This document shows, piece by piece, positions 37,041-48,400 of a stretch of DNA of 64,000 nt (position 1 is its first letter; each line of letters begins with the position of its first letter). The position numbers and the translations under genes were made by a program. The notes beneath the pieces are model-generated. The model was not told the DNA's origin, did no database searches, and worked only from the letters and a program-made list of their open reading frames with translations. This DNA is from Klebsormidium nitens (Eukaryota; Streptophyta; Klebsormidiophyceae; Klebsormidiales; Klebsormidiaceae): positions 1 to 64,000 of the forward strand of contig DF237339.1 of the NCBI GenBank assembly GCA_000708835.1, written 5' to 3'.

Positions 37041-40009
37041 CTAGTGCACGGGATTGACACCACCTTTGGTCTAAGATGTACAATCTTCCGCCCAGGGCTC
37101 GACCAGCCAAATCCTGATCACTGAACCGAGCAAGTCCACATTCCTGCAAATACCAAGATCAGCTTTGCAAAGCTCGCAGGAACAAGAGGACAGCAGAATC
37201 AGATGTAAACGCCAATTGCTCGCATGAGCGCCCTCCACTGCTGAACATGATTTAAGTGCTCATGACATTGAATGCACCAGATATAGCATGATGCAAAACT
37301 GGGCTCCTTCAAATTCAAGTTCTAGAGTTTGCAGTTGGAACTTGGGAGTACCGTACCTATCTGATGTATGTCAAAGCGCTTATACGACCAAAAGTACCTA
37401 GGTGATATTCGAATTGCGCTGGTGCCCGCCAATTTCGCTTAATACGTTCACAGATAATGAGAACGGCATGAAACTCATTGGGACTTTTGTGCAATTGGCT
37501 ACAAAATGAATTTCACAAGAGCAGTGAGTTTAGCTTATAGGTATACGCCTAATCCATGCGAATATCTTGAAACCTTGGTGCGCTGGGAGTCTTCATCGTG
37601 ACTTGTGACTCCACTCTTCAGTCTTAACTTTTAAGTCTGTCAGTGTCAGCCCTTGGAGAAAATGGCGGCAACCACCCTGCAATGAGGCCTGCAGTCGCTA
37701 TGAGCTGTTTAGGGGTCCATGCACTGGCAGCAAGCAGCTTTTCATGAGACAGACGTCTTAAGCAGGACGAAATGATCCAGCAATCTTCTTGTGGTCGATT
37801 CTTGCATAGCTCTGTATAGGCTGGGAGTTGAGAGCGAGTTGTGGCCGATGGAAGGCGAATCAAAGTGGTAAAACTTGGTGTAAGCTGTCGCTCAGCTCTG
37901 CTACCAACTTTGAGCAGAGACCACACCGTAGTTTGGCTACAGCTAGCTCGGGCCTTGGTGAATGTGGAAACAAGTGCAAATGTAGCAAATTGCCCTTGTC
38001 TCTGGCCAGCTTTTCGAAACCTACTCTATTGAACACGGTGGAGTCAATTACAATCACAAAAGGAGCAGTAGAGCACTTTTTGTCCCTACAAGTGATCCAT
38101 ACCTGGTGAGCAGCCTCTTCCATTTCTCCAGGCGTGCTGTTATTCTGATGTGTATCTTGTCTTGCTTGAATCTGCCTCTTGGGTGACAGTATGAGATCCA
38201 TAATTGTGCCTCGTCGTCTCTCAAAACACTTTGCCATCTTTGGAAACACGTTTGGTATTCGTAGTTCTACGTGCATTCTGTACCACTGCAGCATTAGTGA
38301 GAATATTAGTGTGCAGGTCAGGCCAAAGAGTTAGGGACAATAAGCATGACTACTCAAAACCAGAATGCTTTTGTTGGTCGAGTGCAGACTATCAACACTT
38401 GCCCCATTACATATTTTTGAGTGTTGTCGTGGCCGTTTCTTGACGTCAATAGCTATCGTCCAGATTGCTGGGGCGTAGCTTATGACATCACTTCAATCTT
38501 GAAGCATCTTGAATCCACGTTTTTAGCCCCAAAGGATCAAGTGGTGATCGTGGCCATTTGGTGACCATCAAGGAAGGTCAAACTCTATCTAATTGACTGT
38601 TTCTAAGCAAGGTAGAACGTGTCGCTTAGTATCCTGCATTGAGTTTCTAACGGGAGCTACGAAACGTGCTCGTCGCTGGCGGTATTATCATTTGGCGCTT
38701 GGTTTACATTGATGATGTCATACTGGGGTAGACTCTGAAATGCCATCATTACAATATAGGTGACGCCGCAAGTTCTCCGCCCATTCTGCACCCCAAGCTT
38801 TGATGGCTCCTGAGAGCCCTTGCCCCGAATTGTCTGTCCCCCGCTTCATTGGTCTCCTCACATTATTTGCGCAACCACTTTCTAAAATTACCCTCCGCTG
38901 CATGTAGAGTATCGCTTCATAGACACAAGCTGGAATATGCCGCAAATAACCTGTGTTTAGTAACTTTCCTGTTCGAATCGAGGGAACCTACTCAGCAGGT
39001 CCCATTCACTGATAGGCAAAGACGGCACAGTCTGCAGAGACCGACAGCTCAAAGAGTCTACTGGAGCTTCTCATACTGGTTGATTATGAAGTGTCGCCTC
39101 GTGTCGGCTGATGGGGGTATATGGCACCGAGGTTGCTGAAGAATTGAGTTGTGCATTAAGCAGGCTGGCTAACATCAAGCGATTGCGAAATCCCTGCATT
39201 GCAAGGGACTCTTTGGCCCCTTCCTTCCTTACGCCCCCAACTTTTGGGATTTGAGCTTCTGCATGCAAAGCGTTTCAACCGCCCCACTCCTTTCCTCTTG
39301 CTTTCCCGGCAACTCAACTGGAAAATATGGACCGAAGCTGACGCAGCTCTCTCTTGTCACAGGGGCAGCAATCGGGGCAGTCCCGACGGCGCACTACTGC
39401 GATAAGCGATGTCAGAGAGAAGAGACGCTGAGTTTGAGAGGGGGACAGGCGCCAGATAGCAGGCGAGGTTCTGGGGGGGCTGGATTTGCAATGGAGCTGA
39501 GAAGCTGCGCCTTTGATGGAAGGCTATAAACGGCTGGGGAGCGTGGGGAAAGAGCACACTAAGCCCTTCTGGCATCGACAATCTGGCGCGATGATGGGAC
39601 TTCACCGAGAGGCCTGGGGAAGGCGGTGCTAGGTGCTGCTGCAGGGGTGAACTCGGGAATTGTGCACCCTCAGGAGGGGGGCACCAGAATAAGGGTGGGC
39701 TGATTGGAGCCTTCGTGGGTGAAAGAACGGCGGACGAAACAAGACGGCAGACAGCGTTTAGCTTCCCCCTCTGCACTCAAAAGACACATTCTTCACCTCT
39801 CTCTACACTTTGGTTCAGAAATAATCCCTTTCCCTCCTGGTTCGTCATAGCGTACAGAGTCTCCGCACCCGCTTTGTGCCTCTCAAGCTTACACAGGTGT
39901 TTCCCCCCTCTCGGGGGGTCCCAACAAGACGGGCCTGCTGCGCCGGCCCCGGCCGGGCGGGAGGCATCGGGTGATCGCCCTGGGGTTTGCATGGCCTGCT
40001 AGCGAGGGG
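37041..40009. other. Long head-to-head spacer, TMEM208 / ADA1
   Basis: These 2969 bp hold no gene I can support. A 144-codon open frame on the minus strand (37860-38294) has no recognisable family and no matching splice context. The stretch just before ADA1 (about 39400-39980) is G-rich on the plus strand and may be its 5' UTR. The spacer is three to four times longer than the other head-to-head spacers, so a hidden non-coding RNA or an old insertion is possible, but I found no terminal repeats. Confidence 0.5.
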
Positions 40010-41296
40010 ATGGAGGGCCACCCCCCGGCCCCCAGGACGAACCTCGGGGAACTGAAGAAGAAGCTGCTGAGCGTGTTGGGCGCGCAGGTCGAGGGGCAGT
40101 ACTGGGCGCTCCTGCGGGGGTACTTTGCGCTGAAGCTCACGCGGAGCGAGCTCGATGTGCTGGTGCCCAAGACGATCGGGCGCGACAACCTGTGGCTGCA
40201 CAACCGGTTCATCCGCGCGATCTACAACAATGCGGTGTGCCGGGAGGCGCCGCCCGAGGAGCGCAAGGGCAAGCGCGGGAAGAAGCCGCCGCCGGTGGCG
40301 CTGCCGCCGCTGTCGCGGGAGGAGTCCGAGGACGAGGTTAAGGAGGTCAAGGCAAACGGGGTTTTGGGGCATGACCGGGGCAGGGCGGCGAGGGTCGGGA
40401 AACGGAGCAAAGACAGCAAACGGAAGCGGGTGGAAGCGCCCGTATGGGAAGACAAGGCGTCGGTGGTGGAGAGTCGGTTGCACCCGGAGCCGGGCAGGGC
40501 GGCGCCGTCCGGGGAGTTTGGGGGATCCCCCCCGACGCCGATCCTCAAGAAGCGGAGGAAAGACCGGGAGCGGAGACGAGAAACGAAGAGCCCGCTCGGG
40601 GACATGGAACTGCCGACGCCCAAGGTCCCGTTGCAGCAGCCGTTGGCGGAGGATCGAGAGGCGGAAGCAGCTGAGACGCGGGAAGAGGCGGTTGATGACG
40701 TCAGCGACGAGGAGGATGTCGTCATGCTGAGTCGGGAGCCGGTGCGGCCGCCGCTCGGGATCCCGTTCCGGGCGCCGAGCGTCGGGCGGAGTTTGCTGCT
40801 GAGGCTGCCGCAGAAGGGAGCCCCCCGAAACGCGTACAGCGCTTTGGGGGAGTCATACGAGCACTGTTTGGACGGGGGGGAGCTGCCAACACGGCCTGCG
40901 CTGCAGAGACGGATGGGTGCGATCGCGGCGGCCGGCGGGGGGCTGCAGGGTGTCGCGAGAGAGAGCGTCGAGTTGATGGAGCATGCGCTAGACCAGTACC
41001 TGAAGTCGATCCTCGGGACCTGCGTACAGCTGGCGCGGGCTCGGAGGAAACGGGACAAGGACAAGCGGGTAAAAAGCTTGCAGAGTTCAGGCCCTGTTTC
41101 TGGCGGTGTTGTGGGGGCGTTGCCAGGCGCGGGTCCTGCGTCGAGCGAGGCGACAGGGCCCTGTACAGGTGATCCGGTGATGGAAGAGGACGAGCTGGTC
41201 TCGGTCAGAGACCTGATGACCGCGGTAGAGATTAACCCACAATTGCTCGGTGACGAGCTAGCGATCAATCTTGAACGGATAGCCATGCTACTGTAA
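40010..41296 (+). CDS. ADA1: SAGA complex subunit ADA1/TADA1 (Hfi1 family)
   Basis: This is a single open exon of 428 residues, with no intron needed. The N-terminal family block runs NLGELKKKLLSVLGAQ, then a Y-W-LL segment, then TIGRDNLWLHNRFIRAIYNN, which matches plant ADA1 proteins. The middle (about 85-250) is a charged, low-complexity linker rich in K, R, E and G. The C-terminal part (about 290-425) is helical and has the family ending DLMTAVEINPQLLGDELAIN, which corresponds to the histone-fold-like region. ADA1/TADA1 pairs with TAF12 in the core of the SAGA histone acetyltransferase coactivator in the nucleus. I took the first in-frame ATG at 40010, since upstream in-frame codons have no ATG. 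The 354-codon open frame on the opposite strand is a composition shadow. Confidence 0.88.
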   Translation: MEGHPPAPRTNLGELKKKLLSVLGAQVEGQYWALLRGYFALKLTRSELDVLVPKTIGRDNLWLHNRFIRAIYNNAVCREAPPEERKGKRGKKPPPVALPPLSREESEDEVKEVKANGVLGHDRGRAARVGKRSKDSKRKRVEAPVWEDKASVVESRLHPEPGRAAPSGEFGGSPPTPILKKRRKDRERRRETKSPLGDMELPTPKVPLQQPLAEDREAEAAETREEAVDDVSDEEDVVMLSREPVRPPLGIPFRAPSVGRSLLLRLPQKGAPRNAYSALGESYEHCLDGGELPTRPALQRRMGAIAAAGGGLQGVARESVELMEHALDQYLKSILGTCVQLARARRKRDKDKRVKSLQSSGPVSGGVVGALPGAGPASSEATGPCTGDPVMEEDELVSVRDLMTAVEINPQLLGDELAINLERIAMLL

Positions 41297-42447
41297 AATA
41301 GAGATATATCGAGAGGCTACCATCCGTGGTCTCATGCAAGGTCAGGTAGAGTCTGCAAGAACGCAGTGCATGGACGGAGGTTCTCTGATCAAGTCGGCCT
41401 CAAGGCCGTACACTCCTGCATCCTCGCCATGCCCACAATGTTCCTCTTATTGCAATGTTTTGGGGGCTGCTAGTAGCGGTGAGCCGAACAGAAAGGTCTG
41501 AATCTATGATATACGCCCCGCGCGTGTTACATCTGCATGATCAGAAAATCTTATTGAATTCTGAATAATATAGCCGCGCATGTGGGCTGCTTGACCATGG
41601 CGGCTGAGTCCACACTTTTTGTACTGGCGGCCGCCTATTTGCAACTTTGGTACGCGTGGACCGTACATGGTCGAAAAGACAGATCTAGCTGCGTTCACCA
41701 TCAGCACGCGTATGCGGGAGCTTAATATAGAGCAATATATAAAACCGTTACGTACAGGGTATAAACCCAATTTCTCACAGTGGACGTCCTCATCGTATAC
41801 ATCACTGAAGCATCGTTCGTGCACGCGGCTAGTGGAGATTGTTGCCCAAAGTTGATCGATGATTGATTGCATGGCGTGCATCCAGGTGATAGCTTGGTGG
41901 GATGTGAGTCCAACCGGGTGTATAAAGTCATGCACCGTCGCGGACAAGAATGCGAGCTATGATGATAATTATGTGACGGCGGCCGCTGGTAGTATAGTAG
42001 GATGCTGTCCAGCATGCAGTGCTTATACAGACGGTGACTTCAGTGTGCCGGCCGCTACTCGTAGCGACCATGCAGGCACCATGGCCGCACCTTTCTAAAT
42101 CCTTTAGTGCATTAACGGATTATAGCAGACTTGATTCGACCAAGTCTTCCACACCACGCTACGGTCATCGAAGCGGCCATCCGAAGTCCAATTTGTTCTA
42201 TTGACTGAGCAATGTGAAAGAGGCGGTCTATCAACGGGCGAAGCTCGTGCATAAAGATCGACAATGATTGACAACAAGAGACAAGAGGCAGAGCGCGTCA
42301 GTGCGGCGGGCGCTGGAATCCTCGAGCGCCGATCAGAGGGGAGGCACAAGCTTTGGCCAGACGGACAAGCTTTCACTTGCATATTCAAGTTAGATAAGCT
42401 GTGCATATGCCTTACTCAACCTTCGTGACTGCCACGGTGTCGTCAAG
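41297..42447. other. Tail-to-tail spacer, ADA1 / Sfi1-like
   Basis: No gene is seen. From about 41500 to 42100 the sequence is AT-rich and CATG-rich with TATATA runs (for example near 41729-41738), like the other tail-to-tail spacers. Confidence 0.55.
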
Positions 42448-45400
42448 CTAACTTTCCTTGTCGGCGCCCAAGTTTAGGGCTCCTTGAGTAGACGATGACT
42501 CCTTTCCCTGTCAAGAAAAACGGATCACGTCAGCTCGGCATACCTATCTGGATGACTCGTGCGGGCTGGAAGCCTGCTTCGTGCCCAGTCGACGGGGCCG
42601 TGAAGTCCGACGAAATCATCCCGAACGGGTTTTGTTAACCCAATCCATTATGCGGCCTCTGCTCACCTTCCTGTGGTCCGCTAACCAGCCGTTTATTTTG
42701 GCCCACATCGCCTCTTCCTGGCGCTCCTTCTCCGTTGCCACTTTCGCATCCTCGACCGCTTCGCTCCAGTCGAAAAACGAGCGGCTCAGGAGGGACCTGC
42801 AGATATCGATTCGGATCATGAGTCGGTCATCCTAAGTTGTCGTGGAGCAGTTTGGCTGTCTCCACAGCAGGATTCCGGTGCAAAGACCGTTTTCGATGCG
42901 AGAACTGTCCTTTGACGTGCTAGGGTAATGTAAGAGAGGACCGGCCTTCGTCCATTGGCATGGCTTGCCTGGCAGAGAAAAGGCGATTCTAATTGCGAGA
43001 CGGGAGGAATGTAAGGTATCAATCCTCCGGCTTTGCTAATCAAGCACTCATTGGTGGACAAAAGTCGACGTTCCACGAAGACACGCATCGGGGCAGCCAA
43101 AGAGATTCCGAAAAAAATTCTGCTGCTGCTGTAGGCTTACCGATGCGCGAAGCGGTCCGCCAGAGCGGCGTCCGCCACCTCCTTCAGAAGCCGCACGTCG
43201 CGCCCCTCCTCCGCGCGCGCGCGCCAGCCCCTCCAGGCGCGTGCCTGAAGCGAGCGCGCCCGCCACGCGGCCGCGGCTTCGCACCGTTCGCGGCCGGCCG
43301 CGACAGCCTGCACATTGTCAATTGTGACAAGTCGTTGGTTCAATAATATGATACTTAGAGAGGCAAAGGAACTAGGAGTATGAGAAAGAAGTCGGTGGCA
43401 ATTGGAAGCGATTGTTCAGCGGGTGTGACGCTGAAAAGGACTTTCTAGAGAGTATGAGGTCCAATGGAAGACCACTCAGAAGCTCGTAGCTTTGCGGAAT
43501 GGTTGAGAAACCTGCTGCAAAACCATGTTTCCGGCGGAAGCTTTGGATCCCGAGATGGCTGGGTTAAACTTGGCCGATATTGTAAGGACGAATAAGAAAA
43601 GCTCAGTTATTTGATTCTCAAAGCTCCGTGTTCGAAGCACGTTGTACCTACAGAAAGTGATGTCTCGGGATCGAAAGACCTCAAGCAGAAAGGGAACTCG
43701 ACGTGCGTGCCTGCTGTCCTTAGATAGCCGCAGAGAAAACAGAGCGACCACGGCAAGTGTTTTACAACAGAAGAAAATGGGAATGTAAAGAAGTGGGGAA
43801 AGAACCTTGCCTCCTGCAGGCAGCGCACCGCGCGCGCCATACTACTCCGGTCGCCCTGCTTGCGCGCTGTGCGCACGAGGCGCCACCACGCAAAAGCGCG
43901 CGCGCTCGTGCGCGTACGCCAGTGGTCACGGGCCGTCTCTAATCGCGCGCACTCTTCGCGCTCGCGCTCATCGCGCGCCGCCTCCAAGTGCGCCCGCCAG
44001 GCGTGCCACGTGGCGCGTTGCAGGGAGCGCTGATGGTGGGCGACGGAGGAGAGGAAGCGTGTCCTGAGTTTTGAAAGAGAGACAGACGAGCTCAATCCGA
44101 CCGAAAGCCCAGAGAAAAGCTGCTTAAACGTGAGCAAAGAGACCCAACGAAGTTCAACGCTCGACGAAAGCGAAGCGGCACGCAGGGAAGTCCACGACGA
44201 GGCCCTCGGCAATGAATCATTTCAGGCTCAGTCCATTCGGGTTCTAGACCCTGAATAACACAAGAAAAAAAATGATTTAGCGGGGAATCTAACGGCTCGC
44301 CCGCTACATGGGGTTGCTACATCGAAAAATACCCGTCTGCTGCTCATTTCGCCAGGGCGAGCCGTGAACACTAGCCCGGAGAGGCCAGATAGCAGCCCTC
44401 TTAAAAAGTGTGAAATTATTTGCTCACCACCACCTATTCCCTGGAGTGACTGTGTATCTAAGGAAAACTACTGTGGTTCTTCATCGAGTTTTTTTTTTCT
44501 TAAAATTTGAGGATTTCTTTCTATTTTGGGAAATATACAACTCCGTTCATGGATGATTACATCTCCTCATGAATGATCGAAAATGTAAACCCTGATCTGG
44601 GATTTAATCATCTTTGCTTGGACATCGCTGTGGCTCAATAAGAAAGACTCGCAGTCTCTCGCGTGTGTTATCACTGGACGCTCTAGACTACATACCTGGC
44701 CACGACGATTACTTCCCGCCAAGGCCGCCACCCCAAACGGAGCATCACTTGGCGCTTGCAGTGCAGTTTAGCCAGCACCATTTGCTGAGCCGCCAGTTCT
44801 TTCCTCTTTAGGGCAGCCTCTTCAGCCTCCTTTTTTGCGCGCGCGTCCTCCACCTTGCGCGCGAGCGCGGCCGCCCGCTCGAGCCGCTCGGCCTCGAGGC
44901 GCAGCCGCTCCGCGGCCGCGTGCTCCTCCTGCAGACCGAAGGGTTTTAGGGTCTCAAAAAATGAGACGGCAAGATGCAAGATAGTGATTACAGCAGGTCT
45001 TTTGCGGGATCAGAAAATGCCCTTCGGCATACCTCATGTCAGCGTCATTGGTGACAATCGCAGTGGCCAACACCAACCAGGGGCGCCAAGGGCATGCTGG
45101 AAAAAAGTTTGGCAAACAGATTGCAGCTTTCCGGCCAATCCTGGCGTGCCAGCGCATTGGTGAAGTGCCTTGCATCCGGTTCGAGAATGCCCACGGGTTG
45201 ATACAGGGGGCTTCAGTAGCAGGCTAAGTCCTTGCAGAGTCACCGTTTACTCACCTCTTTTCTCTTCTGCGCCTCTTCGTATTTCCGCTTCAGCTCCTCT
45301 CGCCGCCGCCGACGCGCGGCCGCACGCTCCTCCATCTTTTCCACTGGATCACCGTTCACGTTCACCAAAAGATCATCCCCGTCGCGCGCGTCGGCTCCGC

Positions 45401-48400
45401 GTGCGCCGATATCCGAACCTCTCCCTAAACTTTCCGGAGGGGCCTGGGCAGAAATCCACCCCCCCTCGGTAAGTTCCATCCTGTCGTCCTCGTCGGTGTG
45501 GCGATTGCTCGGTGTAGGGGCAGAGAAGGGCTGCCGAGTGTCCGAAGTCTCCTTGTCCTCGGCGCGCACGCGCGCGCGCGCCGGTGCTCTAAGCGAGCTT
45601 TCAAAGCTGGGGGTATCGCTTCGCGCAGCTTCGGATTCTACAGCCTCAGCCAAAGCCGATTCTGTACCCCTCACTAACCCCGTTTGCACAGCAGGGGCAG
45701 TTTCCGCCGCCCGCATCCCGTTTGCACCGGCCCGGTCGTGCCCTTTCGCACCTAATCCCTTCGCCTCATCCCGTCCGGTGTGAAAAGCCCGCTCGTTCCC
45801 CTCTACGACGTCCGCATACTCCGTCAAGTGCACCGGAAACGGACCTTCGCCCGCGTCCGAACCCTCTCGGTACACCACCACTGACTCGGTAGAGACCACA
45901 CCTGGTCGCAGCAAACCAGTCGGGGCGGCGTATTCACACCGGTCGCTTCCCCCGGTCGCTTCTGTCGGGCGCAATTCCGGCGGAACGGTGCCCGGGGCGT
46001 CGACCTCCCCCGCCCGGTACTTGCGGTCCTTCCACAGAAGAGACAGGCGAAGCGCGTCCTGCTTACTGAGGAGCGCGCGCATCTTGTGACTGCGCGCAGC
46101 GTGCTGGGCTTGGACCTCCTTCTTGAGGCCTGTGAAGAGACGGACAATAACAATCAAGCAAGACAAGTTGGAGACATTTCAGTGAAGTCTCAAGGGATGA
46201 AAAGGTTCCGGAGGCTTGCAATTTACGGGCGCGATGCTTCCAGCTTGCTGAAGTTCGCGCGCGCTTTGTGACTGCGCGCACTTTGCTGGGTTGTGACCTC
46301 CTTCTGAAGGCCTACGAGTTGTCGTCTTTCATTGTTAGTGAGCTTGTCCGACGCTGCAGTCAGGATATTACAAACCTCACCCTCTGATCCGCGAGAATGC
46401 ATACTCAAGACTTGGGCCTTTGGATTGTTCGCCAAAAGCCGGCGACCTAAAGCCGCCCGTTCACTTTATGGACGCTAAATCAGCGCAATGAAAGTCACTA
46501 CAATCAGCCCACCAGTGAGAGGACCGAACGGCAAGCGCCCAAGCAGCAGAGTCTAGTCCGACTAGCCCTCTTTGCTGCCGGCATTTTGCTACAGCGTGCA
46601 GATGCAGTACAAACGATATTTCTAAGATTCAAATCGGATAGTGGATCAACTCACGCTCTTTGCTACCGAAGTCCTGCCAGAGGATGAAGGCCTGCGACAG
46701 CAGTCGGAGCCGCCAGTGGTGGACCGCTCGCTGCCGCTTCGACGCTTCGGCCCGCAGTTCGGCCTCCAGGAGTTCTTTCGCCCTGAGGGAGGGACGTCAG
46801 AATCAGTCAGTGACGTCATGCTAAGGTCAGCAAGTACGGGAGGAGGTAACGTCTTCCGTCAGGAATGAGCAGGTGAACGATCCTCAGAAACATCGGAGAT
46901 TGGTTGGGCCTCTGATCACGTCTTTGGCAAAGCTCGCAGCGAATGGAGACTCAAGAGTTTCTGACAAGCCGGCAGCCGTATCTCCCCACAATCTCTTTTT
47001 ACGTCGTTTGGTTTAGAAGCTAATCGACCTGGTAGACCAGCGTTCGTAGGATCGATGGAAGTACTGCAACGTATTTTCCCCTTATGTCACCTGAATTTCA
47101 GAGACCAGGCCCCCAAAAGTCGCCGGAAAGAACTCCAGGCACAAAAATCTGGAAGCAGGGATGTAAAGTTTACCTGTCGTCCTTTCCCTTTTGAACTTCT
47201 TCCCGCCACGCTCGCCAGAATAGCGTCATCCGCCGCCATTGTAGGACGATCTGCATGACGTCAAATTCGTCAGCGGTCCTCCGAGTATCTCCTCAAAACC
47301 TCCCTTACAAGAAGTCGAATGGAGACCTGGTTGGAGGGGAGCAGGAACTAAAAGAACTTTGCAGAGCGGAGAGACTTCGATCTGATTCTGAACCGCAACA
47401 CAACGACAAAGGACAGGGTGTTTTCTGCGACAGTGGCAATCAAATCAAGGTCTGCCTTGCACGCACAAGGAGGTGTCATTATCCTTCAACCGGAAGGTTC
47501 AAACACAAGTTCTATCCGTCTGTGCGCCGTTCTTGAAGCATATCGAACGTTTCATTAGAGGCGCTTTTGACAACATTTGCGCGCAGCCGACCACGGCACT
47601 CCACTCAGACAAATCTTTATGCCTCTTGCTTTTAAAACGCAGGCCACTCACCATTGCTCTTTGCAGGGGCGCGCGCGCACTCACGGCCACGGCTCGCCAC
47701 GTGGACCACGCCAGGCGCAGCGCGCGCTTGTCTTTGGTCGCGAGCAGCAGCTCCAGAGTGGTTTTGAGCTCTTTGTCGCGGAGGGCCTCCGCCGCCTCTA
47801 GTTGCTGTGCGGCCAGCGCGGTAGCAGCCGCCTCCTCCAAAGCAAGCCTAAACAAGAAGATTCCTTCATGCTTCAAGAATCATACGCGTATAGAACTTCT
47901 GACGAATCCCAAGCGCTGAAAGATCTCAATCAAGCTCAAAGTCCTCGAATCAATGAGACAAGCGTTAAAAGTAGTAAGACGGCCAGCCTAGGAGGGATGG
48001 GGAATATTGAAAAGTTCGCGTGGGTACGTGCGCAGAGCAACTGATCGCTAGGGTGAGAGTGTCAGTGTTGGTTGCGGACTTGCCAGTACCATCCGTAATG
48101 GAGGCGTCTTCAAGACCTCCCACTTGTGAAACAGATGTCGAAGTGCTGCAACGGTTTAGAATGCTGTAAAAGTTCATACTTTCTCAAGGAAAAGAGGTCC
48201 AGCTCCGAGCACCTGGTTTTTGGCGCTTCGGAGGAAACGTTGTAAGCAAGTCTCAAAGACGTCCGCTTCAGTACAGGGGAACCAATGACAAAGATTTGCG
48301 TAGAGCAGCCTGCCGAATACCGACCCGCTCGCACGAGTTTGCAGCAACGTTGAGGCAAGCAATCCTTGCCGAAAGGGTTTAAGGACGAGAAAGCATTGTG

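Noticed and set aside
37860-38294. 144-codon minus-strand frame in the TMEM208/ADA1 spacer
   Set aside because: No recognisable domain, no convincing splice sites or neighbouring exons; could be chance.
40222-41286. 354-codon open frame on the minus strand opposite ADA1
   Set aside because: It is the composition shadow of the GC-rich ADA1 exon, is S/P/R-rich without any family block, and ADA1 on the other strand has clear conserved segments.
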